DNA of 46,715 bases from a bacterium (GTDB taxonomy: Bacteria > Vulcanimicrobiota > Vulcanimicrobiia > Vulcanimicrobiales > Vulcanimicrobiaceae), in assembly GCA_021794175.1 (NCBI GenBank), contig JAJYRI010000010.1:1-46715 (forward strand), read 5' to 3'. The notes beneath the pieces were generated by a model that made no database searches, was not told where the DNA came from, and saw nothing but the letters and a program-made list of their open reading frames with translations. Both the position numbers and the translations under genes were made by a program. This document shows, in pieces, positions 34,025 through 41,684 of this stretch (position 1 is its first letter; the number at the start of each line of letters is the position of its first letter).

Positions 34025-34814
34025 CGAACGCAAACTACTCGTTCTCCTTGCAATCGTCATCGTTGCGGCGTTGCTCGCCATCGTGCAGATTCGCGCGGAG
34101 CGCAGCGGCGAACCGAGCCCTATCGCCGTCGCCGCCTCGTACCTCATCGCCGGATCGGAGAACGTCGTCGCATCGGTCGGCAACGCGATCGGCGGCAGCG
34201 CCTCCGCCGTGCTCTCGTTCCCGTCGTTGCGCGCGCGAAATGCCGCACTGGTCGCCGCAAACGAGGCCCTGCTCGAACGCAACGCGCGGCTCCACCAAGA
34301 ACTCGCCGACGCGCTCGCGATCGCCGGTATCCGTCGCTTACGAGAGAACGACCCGCAAGGTATCCCCGCACGCGTCATCGGCTTCCCCCCCGAAGGTGCG
34401 ACGCGCAGCATCACGATCGATCGTGGATCGCTCGCCGGCATCCGTCGCGATGACGGCGTGCTCGCGCCGGGCGGCGTCGTCGGTCGCGTTACGCAGGTGA
34501 CGCCGCTGGAAGCGACCGTCGTACTCGCGACGGATTTTTCGAGCCGCATTCCCGCGATCGTTCGCAACGGGCGCTGGTGGGGAATCGCTCGCGGAAATCT
34601 TCATAGCATCCGTCTGGATTATGTGACGCTCGACGCAAATCTCCATGTCGGCGATGTCGTCGTCACCGGAAATGGACGCACCTTTCGCGCCGGCATTCCC
34701 ATCGGTCGCATCGTCAAAATCGATCGCAACGACTCCAGCCTCTATCAAACCGCTATCCTGCAGCCAACGGTACGCTTGAATGCCTTGGATCGACTCCTCG
34801 TCGTTGCACGTTAG
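34014..34814 (+). CDS. mreC: Rod shape-determining protein MreC
   Basis: 266 aa. A short cytosolic lead, a membrane segment (about residues 9-26), a helical region that should form the dimer coiled coil (RARNAALVAANEALLERNARL), then the beta-barrel domain with ARVIGFPPEGATRSITIDRGS, DDGVLAPGGVVGRV and DFSSRIPAIV. It scaffolds the elongasome between MreD and PBP2 in the periplasm. The true start is the ATG at 34014, not the longer frame. mreB is not in the window. Confidence 0.93.
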   Translation: MRTDERKLLVLLAIVIVAALLAIVQIRAERSGEPSPIAVAASYLIAGSENVVASVGNAIGGSASAVLSFPSLRARNAALVAANEALLERNARLHQELADALAIAGIRRLRENDPQGIPARVIGFPPEGATRSITIDRGSLAGIRRDDGVLAPGGVVGRVTQVTPLEATVVLATDFSSRIPAIVRNGRWWGIARGNLHSIRLDYVTLDANLHVGDVVVTGNGRTFRAGIPIGRIVKIDRNDSSLYQTAILQPTVRLNALDRLLVVAR

Positions 34815-35322
34815 GGAGCCCGAGACTCCCTACCGATATCCCGTGTGGTGGCACGTCGTGCTCGCATCGGCGCTCGCCGTGCTCGCCCAAGGAACGATTC
34901 TCCCGCGGTTGGCATGGGCGGATGTTCCGCCGAGCGCGGTGCTGCTCGTCGTCATTTGGTTTTCGGTGCGATTGGGTCCGCAACGCGCTGCGATGCTCGG
35001 ACTACTCGCCGGGCTCTGCGAAGACTTGCTCTCCGGGACAACCGGCGGCTCGTGGATGCTCGCGACGCTCGTCGCCGCCTTTCTCGCGGCATCGCTCGCA
35101 CGACGATTCTTTAGCGATTCGCCGTTGCTCTATGCGGGGCTCGCCTTCGTCGGCACCTTCGTGCGCAACGCCGTCTTCTGGGCGGCGATGCAGATCGCCG
35201 GCTCTCCGTTTGCCTGGAGCAGCCTTCATTTTCACGATGCGATCCGACAATCGATTCTCGATGCGATCTGTTTGGGACTCTTTGCTTGGTGGTACCGCGC
35301 CCGCCATCGCGATAACCTATGA
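34780..35322 (+). CDS. mreD: Rod shape-determining protein MreD
   Basis: 180 aa, with about five or six hydrophobic segments (VVLASALAVLAQGTIL, AVLLVVIWFSV, AAMLGLLAGLCEDLL, LATLVAAFLAASLA, LYAGLAFVGTFV, DAICLGLFAWW). The GLLAGLCEDLLSG loop is typical of MreD. It is an inner-membrane part of the elongasome. Its ATG lies 35 bp inside the end of mreC, and it overlaps mrdA by 4 bp. Confidence 0.9.
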   Translation: MPWIDSSSLHVREPETPYRYPVWWHVVLASALAVLAQGTILPRLAWADVPPSAVLLVVIWFSVRLGPQRAAMLGLLAGLCEDLLSGTTGGSWMLATLVAAFLAASLARRFFSDSPLLYAGLAFVGTFVRNAVFWAAMQIAGSPFAWSSLHFHDAIRQSILDAICLGLFAWWYRARHRDNL

Positions 35323-37175
35323 AAGACACCGGGATTTGGCTGCGCCATCGCTTCGAGCGCCCGGCACGAAGGCTCGCCGGGTTCGCCGTCTTTGCCGTCT
35401 TGGTTTTCGCCGTCCTTTTCGGGCGGCTCGTCGACGTTCAGATCCTCCATGGAGCGGAGTATCGCGCGCAGGCGGAAGCAAACCAAATCCGCCTCATTCG
35501 CGTCGCCGCTCCGCGCGGCCTCATCATCGATCGTCACGGAAAAGTGATGGTGCGCAGCCGGCCGTCGTTCGTCGTCGCGCTGGTTCCATCGCTCGTCAAA
35601 CATCTCCATCGGGAGCTCGAGAGCGTCGCAACGACGATCCACGTAGCGCCGACGAAACTTGAAGATCGGCTCTACCATCATAACGGCGTCAATTACCGGA
35701 ATTTCGCCGAGGTGCAGACCTACGAGCCGTACGGCCCGGTCGTGCTCGCGCGCAATCTCTCCGTTGCCGATGTCGCTCGACTCTCCGAGCTTCTCACCGA
35801 TCTTCCCGGCGTCGATATCGAAGTCCAAGCGCTACGCGATTACCCGTATAACAAGGTCGGCTCGCTGATGCTGGGCTACGTCGGCCTCATTACCGCTTCG
35901 GAATATAAGCGGTTGCGCCCGTACGGTTACTCGCCGAATGCTATCGTCGGTAAGGACGGCCTGGAATACGAATACGATCGTTATCTTCGCGGCCGCCCCG
36001 GCGGGCAGCGCGTCGTTGTGGACGCCGCCGGAAACGTCGTCGCCGGCGATCGTCTCCCCGATAAGGCGCCGGTGCCCGGCGACACGCTTCAACTCGCGGT
36101 CAGCCTCCGCTTGGAACGGATCGTCGAGAGCGCGCTCGCCCACGGCGTTGCACGCGTTCAGCGCGGCGAATCGGTCTCCGGAGCGGTCGTCGTCGAGGAT
36201 CCATGGACCGGGCGCATTCTCGCGATGTCGAGCTATCCCGATTACAATCCCAACGATTTCGCGCTCGACCGCTCGCGAAAAATATCGTTCTATCTCACCG
36301 ACCCCGCGCAACCGCTCTTCAATCGCGCCATCGCCGCCGCGACGCCGACCGGATCGACTTTTAAGATGGTTACCGGCTCCGCAGCGATTACCGTCGGAGT
36401 TATTCGTCCGAACCAAGTCGTCTACGACAACGGCGAATGGAACTGCGACGGCTATCTCGCACGCGATATCGTCTCGGGCGGCCTCGGCTACACGACGTTC
36501 GTGCCGGCGCTCGCGGCATCGTCGGACGGGTATTTTTATCGCCTTTCGATGGGGCTGGGCCTCAAGCGCCTGCGAAAGTTCGCGCTGCTCTACGGCCTCG
36601 ATGCGCGCACCGGGATCGATCTTCCCGGCGAGAGCAAGGGCAATTGGCCGACCAACGCGTGGATGATGAAGAATTACGGCGTCCCGCAAGAGCCGAGCGA
36701 TGCGTGCTTCCTCGGCATCGGGCAGGGTGCGATGCAAGCGACGCCGTTACAGATCGCCAACATCGCTTCGGCGGTGGTCAACGGCGGCACGCTCTATCGC
36801 CCGCACATCGTCACGCGCATTCTCACCCCCGATGGTCGCACGATCAAGGTCTTTCCGCCGACGATCATTCGCCACGTTCCGGTGACGCAGAAATCTCTCG
36901 CTGCAGTCCGCGCGGGGATGGCGCAAGTGACTTCTGCCGTCGGCACCGCGTACGGGCTTGCGATACCGGGCTTCCCCTTCGCCGGCAAGACGGGAACGGT
37001 GGAGACCGACGGCGGAAACGGACCGAACACGACCTGGTTCGTCTGCTGGGCGCCGCTGAAGCATCCGAAAATCGTCATCGCCGTCTACGTCGATCGCAGC
37101 GGCGGATACGGTGCGAACGTCGCCGCACCGATCGCGCGAAAAATTATGATCCGCTATTTTCGCCTGAAAGTTTAG
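35319..37175 (+). CDS. mrdA: Penicillin-binding protein 2 (elongasome transpeptidase)
   Basis: 618 aa, class B PBP. One N-terminal membrane segment (about residues 20-37), the dimerisation domain with APRGLIIDRHGKVM, and the transpeptidase with S346-TFK349 (PTGSTFKMV), the S401-x-D403 motif (SSDGYFY, as SAD in E. coli PBP2) and K557TG (AGKTGTVE). It cross-links peptidoglycan during side-wall growth and is the target of mecillinam-type beta-lactams. It ends the mreC-mreD-mrdA set. rodA, commonly next, is missing; a decayed transposase starts about 25 bp after the stop. Confidence 0.96.
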   Translation: MKDTGIWLRHRFERPARRLAGFAVFAVLVFAVLFGRLVDVQILHGAEYRAQAEANQIRLIRVAAPRGLIIDRHGKVMVRSRPSFVVALVPSLVKHLHRELESVATTIHVAPTKLEDRLYHHNGVNYRNFAEVQTYEPYGPVVLARNLSVADVARLSELLTDLPGVDIEVQALRDYPYNKVGSLMLGYVGLITASEYKRLRPYGYSPNAIVGKDGLEYEYDRYLRGRPGGQRVVVDAAGNVVAGDRLPDKAPVPGDTLQLAVSLRLERIVESALAHGVARVQRGESVSGAVVVEDPWTGRILAMSSYPDYNPNDFALDRSRKISFYLTDPAQPLFNRAIAAATPTGSTFKMVTGSAAITVGVIRPNQVVYDNGEWNCDGYLARDIVSGGLGYTTFVPALAASSDGYFYRLSMGLGLKRLRKFALLYGLDARTGIDLPGESKGNWPTNAWMMKNYGVPQEPSDACFLGIGQGAMQATPLQIANIASAVVNGGTLYRPHIVTRILTPDGRTIKVFPPTIIRHVPVTQKSLAAVRAGMAQVTSAVGTAYGLAIPGFPFAGKTGTVETDGGNGPNTTWFVCWAPLKHPKIVIAVYVDRSGGYGANVAAPIARKIMIRYFRLKV

Positions 37176-37200
37176 GACGCTCTCCGAGTACTCTCCGCGC

Positions 37201-37603
37201 GAAGCGGTTCGCTACTTTACAGACGCCGACATAGCCCATCGGTTCGCGATGACGATTCGGTGGCCGAGCGGCGTTGCGTGCCCCCAGATGGGTTACGGAT
37301 CGGCATTTCCACGTGGCGGACGTAGCGCTGCAGTGACTGTAAGGCGGGTTTTGACCAAAGGTCGAGACGATCTTTGAGGAATCCCCCCATCGGCGGCGGC
37401 AAGTGACTCCCGGCAATGTGGATGATCACCAGCAGCCGTGATGGCATCTCGCCTCGCGAACTTGCGCGATTCCTGGGTGTCACGCAAAAGACGGACCGGC
37501 TAATGCTGCGCCGGCTTCACCACGCGATGAAACGCGGGAAAAGTCATAAACTGCGTGGCCAGGTCGAAGCGCGCGACGCGTTCAGCAACGGCAACATAAA
37601 TAG
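37201..37603 (+). pseudogene. Decayed IS1595-family transposase (5' part), cut by the IS3 element
   Basis: Reading through frameshifts, the segment follows the IS1595 transposase order. EAVRYFTDADIAHRFAMTIR and WPSGVACP make the N-terminal zinc-ribbon region, which has lost its second Cys. ETIFEESP follows in another frame, then LPAMWMI and GISPRELARFLGVTQKT (start of the longest intact piece, 37416), then AMKRGK and LRGQVE, where the first catalytic Asp is normally found. At least two frame changes, the stop at 37404 and a poor match after VE show it is dead. The sequence ends exactly where the IS3 inverted repeat begins. The other half of the transposase is not found beyond the IS3 element. 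Confidence 0.8.
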
Positions 37604-37626
37604 TGAAGCTGGCCCGCTTTCGCGGA
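37604..37626. repeat. IS3 terminal inverted repeat, orfB side
   Basis: TGAAGCTGGCCCGCTTTCGC, then GGA. It is the partner of 38837-38859, with 13 perfect outer bases. Confidence 0.92.
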
Positions 37627-37643
37627 GGGTTTTGGGTTAGACA

Positions 37644-38492
37644 TCAAGCGGCCTGACTCGTGCGCCGCTCGAACTCCATAGGCGAGATGTTCCCGATCGA
37701 CGTATGCCGACGCCGTGGATTGTAGAAGCCCTCGATGAACTCGAAGACCTCGAGCGCCGCCGCGCGTTGCGTCGCGAAGCGATGTTTGACGAGCAATTCG
37801 CAATCGAGGATCACATTGAAAGTCTCGCACATTGCGTTGCCGTAGTAGTCGCCAACCGAACCCATCGAGGTCCGGACGCCGGCGCTATCGCAACGCGTGC
37901 TGAATGCACTTGACGTATGTTGTGAGCCTTGGTTGGAATGGTGAATCACGTTCTTCGGTTTTCGGTTGTGGATAGCCATGTCGAGCACGCGGACGACGAG
38001 CTCTGCTCTCATGTGTGTCGCCATCGCCCAGCCGACGACGCGGCGACTGAGTACGTCGAGCACGATCGCAAGAAACAGGAAGCCGGTTAATGTTGGTACG
38101 TAGGTGATGTCTGCAACCCAGAGCTGATCGGGGGCAGAGGCGGTGAATTGTCGGTTGACCACGTCCGGCGCCGTTCGTGCTTCCTTGTCGCGGATCGTCG
38201 TCTTGAAAGCCTTATGGCGGCTGGCACCCTGAATGTTGCGCTCGCACATCAATCTCGCCACCCGCTTATCGCTGACGAAGATCTGCTCATCGCGAAGATC
38301 GGCTTGGATGCGCGGGCGTCCGTAGTTTTCGAGCGATGCTCGATGCAAGGCGACGATACGATCGCCAAGCACGACATTTGCCTGGCATCGCTTCGAAGGC
38401 ACGCGCTTGAGCCACGCATAGAAAGCGCTGGAGGAGACTTCCAAAACGCAGCATTGCGTGGTTACGGGCCAAATGGCCTGGTGCGCTTTCAC
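37644..38492 (-). pseudogene. IS3-family transposase OrfB with a damaged DDE triad
   Basis: 282 aa, uninterrupted. It has the helix-turn-helix-like region with YGRPRIQADLRDEQIFVSD and the integrase core: D128 in WVADITYVPT, N187 in HHSNQGSQHTS where the family has the second catalytic Asp (HSDxGSQYTS), and E223 in NAMCETF. GDYYGNAM also differs from the usual GDCYDNAM. The frame is open but the Asp-to-Asn change should abolish strand transfer. It normally works as an OrfAB fusion made by a -1 frameshift; the start given is a GTG. Confidence 0.9.
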
Positions 38493-38805
38493 AAATTTGA
38501 AGACCTTGGGAGAATCGAATCGGTCTCGCGAGCGAACCAGGCGGCGTCTTCTCCCGGAATTTCGCGCTCGATCTTGAGCTGTCGGTTTTCCTTGCGAAGC
38601 TTCGCAAGCTCCTCATGCTCGGCGGTCGTCAAGCCGTCGCTGCGGCGCCCGGTGTTTAAATCGGCTTGCTTGATCCAGTTGCGAATCATCTGTCCCGCGA
38701 GCTTGAACTCCGCCGCGAGGTCATGTATGCCGCGACCCGATCGAGCAAGCTCGACAACCTTCTGCCGGAAGTCCGCCGGCTAGGGTGGGTATGTTTTCTG
38801 GCCAT
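38489..38805 (-). pseudogene. IS3-family OrfA, frameshifted near its start
   Basis: The ATG at 38805 (preceded by AAAGG) begins MARK, but the rest of OrfA, PADFRQKVVELARSGRGIHD, continues in another frame, with a TAG at 38782-38780 between them. After that the frame is open: FKLAGQMIRNWIKQ (HTH) and the leucine-zipper region ELAKLRKENRQLKIEREI. A 1-bp loss between 38793 and 38782 would explain it. Thus OrfA is inactive. Confidence 0.8.
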
Positions 38806-38836
38806 GGGTGGACCTTTCTCCGCCAAGCGGAAAGTA

Positions 38837-38859
38837 TCCACGGAACCGGGCCAGCTTCA
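38837..38859. repeat. IS3 terminal inverted repeat, orfA side
   Basis: On the minus strand: TGAAGCTGGCCCGGTTCCGT, then GGA. Beyond it, 38860-38943 holds no gene I can support. Confidence 0.92.
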
Positions 38860-38943
38860 TTTGCTTACTTGCACGAGGACCTTGCCAAAGCGTTTGGACA
38901 TGTCTTCGATAACCGGCCGCTCTTCATTAGCGGGCATTTGGAA

Positions 38944-39228
38944 TTACCCCGCCGTACCTTTGCGGGGCGCCGGTATGGATCGCAGTTCCGATTCACCATC
39001 AGGATGGGGGCTACCCAATAGGGCGTTGAGGCGGTAAAAGGCGTTCGCAGGATCGTTCACTACCATGTGAAGGACGAGGGACGCGAGCAGGTCCGGTGTC
39101 TGCCCGGTCTCCGGTTGCAACCCTGCAAGGCGCTCGTAGACGGCGCGCTCCACCTTAAAGGTCACATGCGGGCGCGTGTCCGGCTTCGGCCCCGGTTTCG
39201 CTTTACTGCCGTCGTCTTTGGGTGTCAT
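38944..39228 (-). CDS. Small hypothetical protein, ribbon-helix-helix-like
   Basis: 94 aa. A basic, proline-rich start (KAKPGPKPD) is followed by a strand and two helices: HVTFKVERAVYERLAGLQPE and PDLLASLVLHMVVNDP. This looks like a ribbon-helix-helix DNA-binding fold of the plasmid/antitoxin type, but no named family is recognised. A TATACT box lies 9 nt before the ATG, so the message may lack a leader. It sits on the accessory island between the IS3 element and a small RNA candidate, and it may regulate its neighbours. Confidence 0.5.
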   Translation of the reverse strand: MTPKDDGSKAKPGPKPDTRPHVTFKVERAVYERLAGLQPETGQTPDLLASLVLHMVVNDPANAFYRLNALLGSPHPDGESELRSIPAPRKGTAG

Positions 39229-39237
39229 GGATCTCGA

Positions 39238-39243
39238 AGTATA
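39238..39243 (-). promoter_or_regulatory. -10 box for the RHH-like gene
   Basis: TATACT on the minus strand, with 9 nt between it and the ATG at 39228. No convincing -35 is seen. The spacing is the same as at rpmA. Confidence 0.4.
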
Positions 39244-39306
39244 GCAAAACTCAGAGCCTTTCGGCTAACCACCCCTAATTATTAGCAATAAATCGAAACA
39301 GATCAC

Positions 39307-39335
39307 TTGAATTAGGGAAGGCAATGGGGTATACT
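39307..39335 (+). promoter_or_regulatory. Promoter of a candidate small RNA
   Basis: TTGAAT (39307-39312), a 17-bp spacer, TATACT (39330-39335). No open frame follows; a hairpin terminator ends about 60 nt later. Confidence 0.65.
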
Positions 39336-39341
39336 AACGGT

Positions 39342-39403
39342 GGACACGGTTTAACACCAGTCACAGCGAGGGGCCACGCCTAACGGCGGGCCTCTCGCCT
39401 TTT
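39342..39403 (+). ncRNA. Candidate small RNA of about 60 nt with intrinsic terminator
   Basis: From the predicted start (about 39342) the transcript has a 5' stretch with GGTG..CACC complementarity and then a stable stem at 39366-39398: GCGAGGGGCC with GGCCTCTCGC (one G·T pair), continued by CGCC-TAAC-GGCG after a bulged A. CTTTTAG follows. No start codon with a useful frame is present. The terminator touches the stop codon of the DUF3800 gene on the other strand, so the RNA's 3' end could also reach the DUF3800 mRNA. The function is unknown; an RNA antitoxin or a regulatory RNA of the island are guesses. Confidence 0.45.
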
Positions 39404-40280
39404 AGTAAGGTGCTGGCGCTGGAACACCCTGAGGGAAACACATGACCCCGCATCCCATGATTCTGCCGCTACGACCAACACAAAGTTTCGCCTCGACGAT
39501 GTCGCGGACGCTGCGTGGCTCGCCAACATCCAGACCATATATGTGACGCGTAAGCGGACCAGCCGCGAGATCCGCTATCTGTAATCCGCTATCATTGTCG
39601 CGCTTGAGACGGAACGTGATTTGAGGATCGAACGTGGCGCGCAGCTCGTCCGCAGAAACCGTGTTTGATGAATTTACTATGCCGCTGCCGCCACCCGCGT
39701 ATTGCAGGCGAAGCAACTCGCTGCAAAGCTCATTATTTAGGCCCGCTTGGCGGTTTTCTGCGATTATTCTGCAGGTCCGCCCATACCAGCGCCTCTCAAA
39801 AATTACCCGTTCAAGAATGACTTCGAGGGCGTATTTGTACGGATGAAACGGTGTTTTGTAATTGTCTTGCATCGCCGGTTTATGGAAGGTAGCGATAAAT
39901 ATTTTGAAAGGCGTCGCGCTAACGAGACCCTGTAAATCGTCGCGAAAAGCGGTCCAGTTTGCCGGGTTTGCAAGTGGCTTAAAATCTGAAGTTCTCAGCC
40001 GTCGCAAATCATACTCATGTAGTGGTAGGTCAGAGGCAAAATGGCGCTGCTTAAGTGATCTAAACTCCCTATGGAACCGTACGTAATCCGACCGCCTAAA
40101 AAGTGCCCCTGCCAAGCCAAAAAGAAATGGGAACGGCGGCTTCCTTCCAGCCGCTAATGCGGCGTCCAAAATCGCCCTTTGGGCCGCGTCATAGTAGTTG
40201 CCCGTACCGGTTTCGTCGAGGAACAGAAGTCCGTCTGTTTTGGCTGGGAACACCGGCCCCAGCTCCGTAGATATCGTCAC
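39402..40280 (-). CDS. DUF3800 domain protein
   Basis: 292 aa. DUF3800 signs: DGLLFLDETGTG near the N terminus (with the conserved Asp-Glu), CRIIAENRQAG in the middle and GLQIADLAAGPLTRHI near the end. These acidic motifs resemble an RNase H-like nuclease core, and the family is common in mobile and defence regions, but its activity is not established. The GTG start at 40280 has GAGGTGAGG upstream. Base composition is lower in GC than in the housekeeping genes on both sides, suggesting transfer. Confidence 0.8.
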   Translation of the reverse strand: MTISTELGPVFPAKTDGLLFLDETGTGNYYDAAQRAILDAALAAGRKPPFPFLFGLAGALFRRSDYVRFHREFRSLKQRHFASDLPLHEYDLRRLRTSDFKPLANPANWTAFRDDLQGLVSATPFKIFIATFHKPAMQDNYKTPFHPYKYALEVILERVIFERRWYGRTCRIIAENRQAGLNNELCSELLRLQYAGGGSGIVNSSNTVSADELRATFDPQITFRLKRDNDSGLQIADLAAGPLTRHIYGLDVGEPRSVRDIVEAKLCVGRSGRIMGCGVMCFPQGVPAPAPY

Positions 40281-40505
40281 GTTTGTCGCGCCTCACCTCG
40301 TTGACTGCCATCCAGCATAGCATGCGGCAATTTGGCGCTTCGCCACGTACGCGCGCTCCCATGTGAGTCAAGTATATAATGCCCTACTTTTCGGTGGGGC
40401 TTGGCGCGAAGAGCGAACAACGCCATATCGTTTCGACCGATAAGCAATGACGCGCCCGCCGAAAAAAACTGGGCGAGCATGTCGTGGGGCGTACGGTACT
40501 GCGCG
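40281..40505. other. Non-coding junction at the right end of the accessory island
   Basis: 225 bp with no gene I can support. It contains TATAAT on the plus strand at 40375-40380 without a good -35 or a following gene. It marks the return to high-GC core sequence. Confidence 0.4.
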
Positions 40506-41684
40506 CTAGGCTTCCACATCGAGCTTTGCAAGCTCCGCGAGTGCATCGTCGAGCAACGCATCGAGTACGCGGTCGGTATGCGTGGCAATAACGCGATGAA
40601 ATTCGGCGACGGGAAGTTCGCAGAGTACCGCCAGGCTCTCGGCAGCGCGCGCGCGATACTGCGAGAGAATGTCGCGCTCCTCGCCGTGGACGAGCAACGT
40701 CGTCGGGAGCAGCTCGACATTAACGATCCACGGAAGCGCGGCGCCGATCGGTTCGTTTTCGAGGCGAGCGCGCGCGCGAGCGAGCGCGTCGAGATCGACG
40801 GTGCCCGCAAGGAGCCGCATCTCTCCGGTCGCGACCGGCATCTCCGCTTCACCGGGCCCGGTCAGCAATGCATCGAGCAACGCACGTAACGCAAGCCGCC
40901 CCGCGCCATCCTCGATATCCTTACCGGAAAGAACCGGACGCGGGCGATTGAGGGTCATTACTAAGCGCGCGATCGGCGCGTTCATCGCTTCGCGCGCATC
41001 GCGCAATGCCGCATCGAGCGCCGGCGTCGCCCCAACCGCTCGCTCCGGTAACAAGCGGCGCAGTGCGATAAGATGGCGCAGCATGCCGCCGCTATCCGCT
41101 CGCTCGATCGTGCGCAATTCTTCGTGAAGACGGAGATGCGCGAGATCGAGGACGAGCGTCGCCTTCGCTCCGTCCGGCCGCACGACAGCGTTCCCGCTCC
41201 GTTCGGGCACGGGGGTCGCGTTCGACTCCGGTGCCGACGGTTCCGGAACCGCAAGATCGGGGAAGAGCGCGGTCAAGGTGCGGGCCATCGCGCGCCTCCG
41301 TTCGTCTTCGCAGCTCGCGAGATACTCCTCGACCGCCTTGCGTTCGCCCCGCGCGATTAGCGCATGGGCCGCTGCGGTTGCAACGACCTCGCTTGGATCG
41401 GTCAGCGCGTAGGCGAGTAACGCCGCACTCCGATCGTCGCTGCGATCTTCGATCGAGAAGAGCAGATCGCAACGTGCCGCCTCGGGAAGCTGCGAGAACT
41501 CCGCCGCTTCGCGCGCTCCCCACGAAGACTCGACGGCGTTCTCCACCGTCGGCGTTTGCTCCGGAGTGGGCGGCGGCGCGTGTGCGGCAGGCACGCTCGA
41601 TTCGGACTTCGGCAGAAAGCGCGCGAGAACGATGATGAGTACGCCAATGACGAAGAGCGCAACGATCGCGAGCGTTACGTTCAT
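40506..41684 (-). CDS. Membrane-anchored protein with HEAT-like region and a novel C-terminal domain
   Basis: 392 aa. One N-terminal membrane segment (residues 4-21, VTLAIVALFVIGVLIIVLA), a proline-rich linker, a helical region at about 58-145 that looks like HEAT repeats (DRSAALLAYALTDPSEVVAT, AAHALIARGERKAV), a second linker, and a C-terminal domain at about 178-390. That domain aligns with the end of the preceding gene's product (HLIALRRLLPE / HLFALRALLPD; ALPW...LLP; PVAEFHRV...DRVLDALL / EPAEFLDRL...EQLDAAL). The ATG overlaps the stop of the Ig-repeat gene by 4 bp (ATGA), so the two are co-translated. No family is recognised. The longer frame up to 41882 is antisense-style shadow within the partner gene. 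Confidence 0.7.
   Translation of the reverse strand: MNVTLAIVALFVIGVLIIVLARFLPKSESSVPAAHAPPPTPEQTPTVENAVESSWGAREAAEFSQLPEAARCDLLFSIEDRSDDRSAALLAYALTDPSEVVATAAAHALIARGERKAVEEYLASCEDERRRAMARTLTALFPDLAVPEPSAPESNATPVPERSGNAVVRPDGAKATLVLDLAHLRLHEELRTIERADSGGMLRHLIALRRLLPERAVGATPALDAALRDAREAMNAPIARLVMTLNRPRPVLSGKDIEDGAGRLALRALLDALLTGPGEAEMPVATGEMRLLAGTVDLDALARARARLENEPIGAALPWIVNVELLPTTLLVHGEERDILSQYRARAAESLAVLCELPVAEFHRVIATHTDRVLDALLDDALAELAKLDVEA

Larger units (their letters stand above)
37604..38859 (-). mobile_element. IS3-family insertion sequence, complete in length (1256 bp) but mutated
   Basis: The ends are inverted repeats starting TGAAGCTGGCCCG, at 37604-37626 and 38837-38859, and matching at 20 of 23 positions. 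Between them lie orfA and orfB on the minus strand in the usual overlapping arrangement. No direct target duplication is visible (left flank ..ATAG, right flank TTTG..), so one flank has been rearranged since insertion. Confidence 0.93.

Noticed and set aside
37404-37640. Intact 74-residue protein at 37416
   Set aside because: It is a surviving piece of the decayed IS1595 transposase whose last codons run into the IS3 inverted repeat, not a gene of its own.
38785-39021. Plus-strand frame of 78 codons at the IS3 right end
   Set aside because: It starts inside the IS element, crosses its inverted repeat and overlaps the RHH-like gene; no family resemblance or ribosome site.
40375-40380. TATAAT box on the plus strand as a promoter
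   Set aside because: No acceptable -35 hexamer at the right distance and no gene or stable terminator structure follows.
40401-40889. Plus-strand frame of 162 codons
   Set aside because: Mostly antisense to the membrane-anchored protein gene; composition is that of a shadow frame.
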